Assembly (NCBI GenBank): GCA_903832105.1
Contig: CAILAO010000062.1
Location: 1-11,352, forward strand
Source of the DNA: an uncultured Pseudomonadota bacterium
Lineage (GTDB): Bacteria > Bdellovibrionota_B > Oligoflexia > Oligoflexales > CAILAO01
Length of the DNA: 11,352 nucleotides
Direction: 5' to 3'
This document shows, in pieces, positions 7,270 through 11,352 of the stretch. The position numbers and the translations under genes were made by a program. The notes beneath the pieces are model-generated. The model did no database searches, was not told the DNA's origin, and saw nothing but the letters and a program-made list of their open reading frames with translations. Position 1 is the first letter of the stretch, and the number at the start of each line of letters is the position of its first letter.

Positions 7270-8400
7270 CTATTTCTTATTTGTCAATTGATCTCTGATC
7301 GTCTTTCCTACGCTTTTGATTCCAGCTTTGTCATCTGCTGTGAGATAGGTATAAGTCAGGGCGTATGCCATAGAGGCTTTGTCGGTGACCCATTGACCAT
7401 TAGCGTTACGTGAAGCGGAGGCTTCGTTCCCGGCAGCATAACCCGTGACATCATCCGGTTGGGGATTATCGGCGTGACCCATGCCGAATTGATGTCCAAC
7501 TTCGTGTAGGAGGACGTGGAAGACGCCAACGTTTGGTGTGAAGGAAGTTTCTTCTTCGTCGGCCGTTCCATCGAAGAAGCGTTGAAATGCGGTTTGAAAC
7601 CCGGCGTCTTTACCTATTAAAATCTTTTGATCTTCAAGAAGTTTTGCAAATGCGAAAAGCTTTGCAGGGCTTTGGTCAGCAACTAAAGAATCGTATTCGC
7701 GGGTGACTTTATTTTTGACGGAATCGCTGATGTCCTCACTACGCATCACGTCTTTTTTTAACGATGTCCATTGGACGTAAGGACTAAAGACTGTAGTAGA
7801 GGGGGCTTTCTTTGCAAGTCGGATCCATTTTTCTGGGGAGTAGTAATAAGGAGTGATCCAGCCTGGTCCTCCAAATCCCATAATGAGACTTGTTCCTTTG
7901 CAGGAGACGGATCCATTTCTTCGCTCGCAACTGATCTTGGGTTCATTAAATTTAGAGATATCTTGACCACCGCTGGTCCCGTCACTAAAAATGACGACGG
8001 CACTATTTGAATTATCTTCGGGATTGCATTTTGATTTGTTTGCGAAGCTCAGCTTGCGCCAGGCGTTTTCATCGTAACTTCCGCTTTCTTTAAGCCACAT
8101 GGCATACACCAGCTTGACCTCCGCGAGAGCTTCCTGGTCGGTGAGATCCGATCTTCCGTTTTCAACGCAAACATCCAGTGACGAGAAATCTACTTCGTAG
8201 CCCATCTTCATGGCCTCAAGTCTTGCGATTGGAGAACCGAGGAGTTGCATGCTTTCGTAATGAGCGTATTTTGTTTCACTGGTTTGCGGGGATGTTCCGC
8301 AGGCAGATAAAGCGAGTCCGCTGAAAAGAAGAAGTCGCGGCGCGCATTGCAAAAAGCTTTTCTTGAATCCCAGTTCAACACAGCATCCACTCTTAACCAT
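7270..8400 (-). CDS. Metzincin-type zinc metalloprotease lipoprotein
   Basis: From the ATG at 8400 this is a 376-residue protein. Its signal peptide is followed by the lipobox LSAC (C34). Near the C-terminus are the zinc-binding helix HEVGHQFGMGH (H299, E300, H303, H309) and a Met-turn, ASMAY (M344). The segment LTADDKAGIKSV follows, echoing the helix after the Met-turn in matrixin-like proteases. The long region between cysteine and zinc site has several cysteines (for example CNPED, ISCER, VSCKG) and no family I can name. It should be exported and lipid-anchored, cleaving proteins in the periplasm or at the cell surface; substrates are unknown. The frame stays open to a GTG at 8472, which would give 400 residues. 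That start has no ribosome binding site and falls at the predicted transcription start, while 8400 is preceded by GGGGG and gives a more ordinary signal peptide. Confidence 0.85.
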   Translation of the reverse strand: MVKSGCCVELGFKKSFLQCAPRLLLFSGLALSACGTSPQTSETKYAHYESMQLLGSPIARLEAMKMGYEVDFSSLDVCVENGRSDLTDQEALAEVKLVYAMWLKESGSYDENAWRKLSFANKSKCNPEDNSNSAVVIFSDGTSGGQDISKFNEPKISCERRNGSVSCKGTSLIMGFGGPGWITPYYYSPEKWIRLAKKAPSTTVFSPYVQWTSLKKDVMRSEDISDSVKNKVTREYDSLVADQSPAKLFAFAKLLEDQKILIGKDAGFQTAFQRFFDGTADEEETSFTPNVGVFHVLLHEVGHQFGMGHADNPQPDDVTGYAAGNEASASRNANGQWVTDKASMAYALTYTYLTADDKAGIKSVGKTIRDQLTNKK

Positions 8401-8481
8401 AGCAACCCCCGCAAGTAGCAACATCAGATTGAGAAAAGAACCATGGCAATGAGTCCTCAGACTGCACACCACGATTCTATG

Positions 8482-8509
8482 ATAATAATAAAATATATTT
8501 TAAAATCAA
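8482..8509 (-). promoter_or_regulatory. Predicted promoter of the metalloprotease gene
   Basis: On the minus strand TTGATT (8509-8504) and TATTAT (8487-8482) are spaced by 16 bases in a very AT-rich tract. This would start transcription near 8475 and leave a leader of about 75 bases before the ATG at 8400. It argues against the upstream GTG at 8472 as the start codon. Confidence 0.4.
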
Positions 8510-8672
8510 TTAAAATATTAAAATTGTAATGATTGCAGCATGCATTTTAACCTGATGATTTTTATGAAGAAAAAAGATCCGCTGCGAGGATGCCTAGAAA
8601 CATAAGTTTAATCAGCATATTACATAGCTGTCTACACTGAAGCCCGAGTGGCTCTTAAGAGAACATCGATTT

Positions 8673-8701
8673 TTCAGAGTTCGAGAGATTCATGCTATAA
8701 T
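8673..8701 (+). promoter_or_regulatory. Sigma70-type promoter with perfect extended -10, driving the lytic transglycosylase gene
   Basis: TGCTATAAT (8693-8701) is a perfect extended -10 box, with TTCAGA (8673-8678) 17 bases upstream as a 4-of-6 match to the -35 consensus. Transcription would begin near 8708, giving a leader of roughly 125 bases before the ATG at 8833. It lies in the 432-base divergent region between the metalloprotease and transglycosylase genes. I see no gene in that region. Confidence 0.6.
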
Positions 8702-8787
8702 GAACATATAGCAAACATTTCTTTATTTTTTGACCGGTCCGCGTCTCGGGACAACACCGAGCATCAGATGAACTAGGCGTTATTATT

Positions 8788-8814
8788 GGACAATTATTGA
8801 TTGCCCAGTTGTCC
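8788..8814 (+). promoter_or_regulatory. Leader hairpin just upstream of the transglycosylase ribosome binding site
   Basis: GGACAATT (8788-8795) and AGTTGTCC (8807-8814) form an 8-bp stem (one G-T pair) with an 11-base loop, ending four bases before the AGGAG at 8818-8822. In the transcript it would stand next to the ribosome binding site and could affect translation or stability. No riboswitch class is recognised. Confidence 0.3.
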
Positions 8815-8832
8815 TTTAGGAGAATCGACGTA

Positions 8833-10311
8833 ATGAGTAAGTTCATTCGCTTCTTTTTCCCCCTTTTTTTGGTCATGGGAGCTTTAAGTTTAAATTTGCT
8901 CTCATGTGCCACGTCAGACAGAGTTTCTCCGAAGGATGATTTTACTGCCGAAAAGAAGGTTAAAAAACAAAAGACTCCTTCTGTTATCGTCAAGTCTAAT
9001 AGCGTTGCGGATAAAGACGAGCCTAAAGAGCTTCAAGCCGATGAGACAGTTGTCTCTAGCGATAAGGCCAATGATACGGCGGAATCCATGGTCATAGAAA
9101 ACCTGGATTCGGGGCGTGAGATGAAGAGGAGCGGCGAAAACGACCCCAACGTGATTCCTGTTGAGATCAATGAGCTTGTGAAGAAGTGGCTAGTGTACTT
9201 CACCACCAAGGATCGAGACCGGTTTCAGCGTTTCTTAGATCGTAAAGATGGTTACGCGATTCTTATTAAGGATTTGCTTGAGAAGAACGATGTTCCTCAG
9301 GATCTTATTTTTCTGGCCCTCATCGAGAGTGGATTTTCTACCGAGGCAACATCTCATGCCAAAGCGGTGGGTATTTGGCAGTTCATAGCTGCGACCGGGA
9401 AACGCTATGGTCTTACGGTTAATAATTACGTTGATGAGAGGAGAGACCCCATCAAGTCGACTGAGGCGGCTGCGCGCTATTTAAAGGATCTTCATAATGT
9501 GTTTCAATCGTGGTATCTCGCGATGGCAGCTTATAACGCGGGTGAGATGCGCATTTTACAAGCGATCATGAAGGGCAATAGTCGTGACTTCTGGCAGCTA
9601 GCAAGAGATAGAATTCTCCCTCCGGAAACAATGGACTATATTCCAAAGTTTTTGGCTGCTTCGATGATCGCAAAGCATCCCGAAAAGTTTGGATTTTCAA
9701 TTCCGGAAGAAGATACGCCACCCAAGCTAGTAAGGGTCAGAGTTCCTTCGCCAGTTATGTTGCAGTCGATTGCAGAGGTTTGCGACATTTCATTCCAGGA
9801 TCTTAAACGTTATAATCCAGCGCTCATCAAGTATATGACGCCACCTGCCATGGCGTTTTATGAAGTATGGATTCCAGAGAGCGCGGCATCGAAAGTGATG
9901 GATCGGTATAGCTTACTCGCGTCCCGTAAAGTGAAGGAAAACAAACTCGCCCGTGTGGTTGAACAAGGCGGCAACTTCGAATATCATCGCGTGAAACAAG
10001 GGGAGTCGCTCTTTTCAATCGCCAAGAAGTATGGGAAAGCAGTCGGTTTTCTGAGAAGATTGAACCAACTAAAATCAAACAAAATCTACGTCGGAATGCA
10101 TTTAAAAGTGACGCCTGCCAAAAAGAGTTCAAACATTGTCGCATCTGCAAAGAGCACAAAGGTGCACGTAGTGAGGAGCGGCGAAAATCTCGAAGTGATC
10201 GCCAAGAAATTTGGCTTAAGCGTAGGGGAAATCAGACGACTTAATCGCCTAAGGACCTCAAGAATTACTGTCGGCCAGTCGCTCAAGATACCTTCGCCCA
10301 AAAAAGGGTGA
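8833..10311 (+). CDS. mltD: MltD-like membrane-bound lytic murein transglycosylase (SLT domain plus two LysM repeats)
   Basis: The 492-residue protein begins with a signal peptide ending in NLLSC, a lipobox with the lipidated cysteine near residue 25. A charged, low-complexity linker runs to about residue 110. The SLT domain (about 150-250) carries the catalytic glutamate E165 in ALIESGF, then AVGIWQF, the RRDP turn and AMAAYNAGE, all typical of MltD family 1 transglycosylases. Two LysM repeats at 385-426 and 445-486 bind glycan. It cleaves the MurNAc-GlcNAc bond with formation of 1,6-anhydroMurNAc, anchored probably to the outer membrane. The frame extends to a TTG at 8797. The ATG at 8833 is chosen because it starts a proper signal peptide and has TTTAGGAG ten bases upstream, slightly long spacing. 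The gene is alone on its strand and convergent with a broken ATPase gene 26 bases beyond its stop. Confidence 0.93.
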   Translation: MSKFIRFFFPLFLVMGALSLNLLSCATSDRVSPKDDFTAEKKVKKQKTPSVIVKSNSVADKDEPKELQADETVVSSDKANDTAESMVIENLDSGREMKRSGENDPNVIPVEINELVKKWLVYFTTKDRDRFQRFLDRKDGYAILIKDLLEKNDVPQDLIFLALIESGFSTEATSHAKAVGIWQFIAATGKRYGLTVNNYVDERRDPIKSTEAAARYLKDLHNVFQSWYLAMAAYNAGEMRILQAIMKGNSRDFWQLARDRILPPETMDYIPKFLAASMIAKHPEKFGFSIPEEDTPPKLVRVRVPSPVMLQSIAEVCDISFQDLKRYNPALIKYMTPPAMAFYEVWIPESAASKVMDRYSLLASRKVKENKLARVVEQGGNFEYHRVKQGESLFSIAKKYGKAVGFLRRLNQLKSNKIYVGMHLKVTPAKKSSNIVASAKSTKVHVVRSGENLEVIAKKFGLSVGEIRRLNRLRTSRITVGQSLKIPSPKKG

Positions 10312-10337
10312 CGAAAAAACCGTAAAATCAAGGGACC

Positions 10338-11114
10338 TTAAAATTGATTGAAGCTGGTTGCAGGTAGCCGGGCTGGGATGGGTTTAAACGGCGTACATGC
10401 AATCCAAGGAAGACTCTCCATTGCGTATAGCGGAACGGTTGTAATTGAGTGATTTTGGGTGAATGGCTGCTGGGCGACTTTGAAACCTACGGGTATTTTG
10501 TAGTGACTGAGAAATAGATGCATACTCCTCAACGTCCCTGTTTTCCCAGCCTTAACTTCGATCGGAAATATGCGCGATTCATAGGACACCAAGTAATCAA
10601 CTTCAGCACTACTGCTTTTGGACTCGCGAACCCAATAGTGAAGCGTAGGAGTTTGATATGGATCCTGATAGGCGAGAAGTTCTTGACCTACAAATTGCTC
10701 GGCAATAGCTCCTTCGTTTACCTTGAGCACATCTTTAGCTTGCATGATGTCCGCAGTGACGCCCAAGAGATTTTGAAGAAGACCGACATCCAAAAATATC
10801 ACTTTAAAATGCCGTTCGTCTTCATAGGCGTTAAGCGGAACTCCTAAGCCCGACGTTTTGAGGACACGTCGCACAATCCCAGCTTTTTCCAGGAGTTCGA
10901 GAGCAACCTTAAGATCTCTCGATTGGATATCGTTATCTATTTTGGAATACTTGAATTTTCGAGTGACCAGCTTTGGTACTGTTTGAAATACTTTTTGAAG
11001 GTACCGCTGTTTGGCCTTGCTGGCGTATTTTCTAAAATCATCGTGATAAGTTTGAATAATAGAAGTCTGATTAGCCCTATAAAACAAAACGCGATCGAGT
11101 ATTATACAAGGCAA
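10338..11114 (-). pseudogene. C-terminal remnant of an AAA_14/DUF4143 ATPase lacking its ATPase domain
   Basis: The open frame of 258 codons aligns in character with the second half of DUF4143 ATPases. It has SIIQTYHDDFRKY, the KFKYSKID segment, ALELLEKAGIV, FKVIFLDVGLLQ, then AEVDYL and PIEVKAG, the nuclease-like D...ExK core. A normal homologue has about 200 further residues at the N-terminus with Walker A and B; neither is present in this frame or in the 238 bases upstream. The frame begins directly after a TAA with a TTG and no ribosome binding site, so it is very unlikely to be a true start. Homology seems to begin near 11060. It is best read as a 5'-deleted gene; a standalone DUF4143 protein is less likely. 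It differs from the intact ATPase at 2415-3755, so it is not a simple recent duplicate. Confidence 0.8.
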
Positions 11115-11352
11115 TTATATTCATTAAATGATTAAAAAGAAGGCATAAAATGTGCAAATCGTGCCTTTAAGATTTCGTGTTGGAATGAATCACTGAACAT
11201 ATCCACTCTAATTTATTGAACTAACTTAACTTGAAAGTTCGCTGTAATTTTTTTACTAAGAACTATGTGGAGGCAAAAATGCTGGAGATGCCCTAGATGC
11301 GCAACTGAACCAGGCGAATTAAATATAAAAAATCTAGTGTTTTTCTGTTTGA
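11115..11352. other. Right-edge region without a recognisable complete gene
   Basis: This AT-rich stretch has no P-loop remnant on the minus strand that could complete the truncated ATPase. On the plus strand a frame from the ATG at 11265 stays open to the edge (29 codons) and encodes a cysteine-rich start, CWRCPRC. A second ATG at 11279 has an ideal GGAGG but stops after five codons. Neither is enough to call a gene. Confidence 0.4.

Noticed and set aside
8797..8832. TTG start extending the transglycosylase by 12 residues
   Set aside because: No ribosome binding site; the extension would bury the signal peptide, whereas ATG 8833 has AGGAG and a normal lipoprotein leader.
8655..8993. Minus-strand 112-codon open frame across the transglycosylase start
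   Set aside because: It covers the promoter and signal peptide region antisense, lacks a domain and has no matching ribosome binding site.
10295..10310. CGCCC-AAAAAA-GGGTG hairpin as terminator of the transglycosylase gene
   Set aside because: The five-base stem sits inside the coding end and is followed by A-rich rather than T-rich sequence.
1..11352. CRISPR array, tRNA, rRNA or a complete insertion sequence
   Set aside because: I saw no regularly spaced repeats, no cloverleaf-type sequence, no rRNA signature and no transposase with terminal inverted repeats.

Overview
The window looks like chromosomal DNA of a Gram-negative bacterium of moderate GC (about 45% by eye). Three proteins carry lipoprotein signal peptides with a lipobox cysteine. 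The enzymes present act on a periplasmic peptidoglycan layer, and most genes have clear AGGAG-type ribosome binding sites. The density of secreted lipoproteins and wall-active enzymes would suit a Bdellovibrionota/Oligoflexia or deltaproteobacteria-like genome. That placement is an impression, not a demonstrated assignment.

Layout: every gene from the left edge to position 8400 lies on the minus strand, so this part is transcribed right to left. In that direction it contains a HExxHxxGxxH metzincin-type lipoprotein (8400-7270) and an AT-rich, repeat-bearing control region (about 7269-6974). Next comes a tightly overlapping two-gene unit: an unrecognised, possibly winged-helix protein (6973-6161) and a DNA polymerase beta-fold nucleotidyltransferase (6168-5383). 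Then follow an Asp-rich lipoprotein with a YkuD-like His...SxGC motif (5246-3912), an intact AAA_14/DUF4143 ATPase (3755-2415), an AgcS sodium:alanine/glycine symporter (2383-1052), and an L-Ala-D/L-Glu-type dipeptide epimerase cut by the left window edge (1055-1). A divergent control region (8401-8832) separates these from an MltD-like lytic transglycosylase with two LysM repeats on the plus strand (8833-10311). Convergent with it lies a DUF4143 ATPase remnant that has lost its ATPase half (11114-10338). The last 240 bases hold no recognisable complete gene.

How the genes fit together: four products relate to the cell wall. The lytic transglycosylase cuts glycan strands. The YkuD-like lipoprotein may act on, or derive from enzymes acting on, peptide crosslinks. 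The epimerase converts L-Ala-D-Glu to L-Ala-L-Glu so that murein peptides can be degraded. The symporter, translationally coupled to the epimerase, moves alanine or glycine. The other theme is accessory: the overlapping nucleotidyltransferase pair resembles type IV (AbiE/MenT-like) toxin-antitoxin modules in architecture. Its predicted promoter has its -10 box inside a palindrome, as expected for an autoregulated module. Together with one whole and one broken DUF4143 ATPase, this is the best candidate for an undescribed system in the window.
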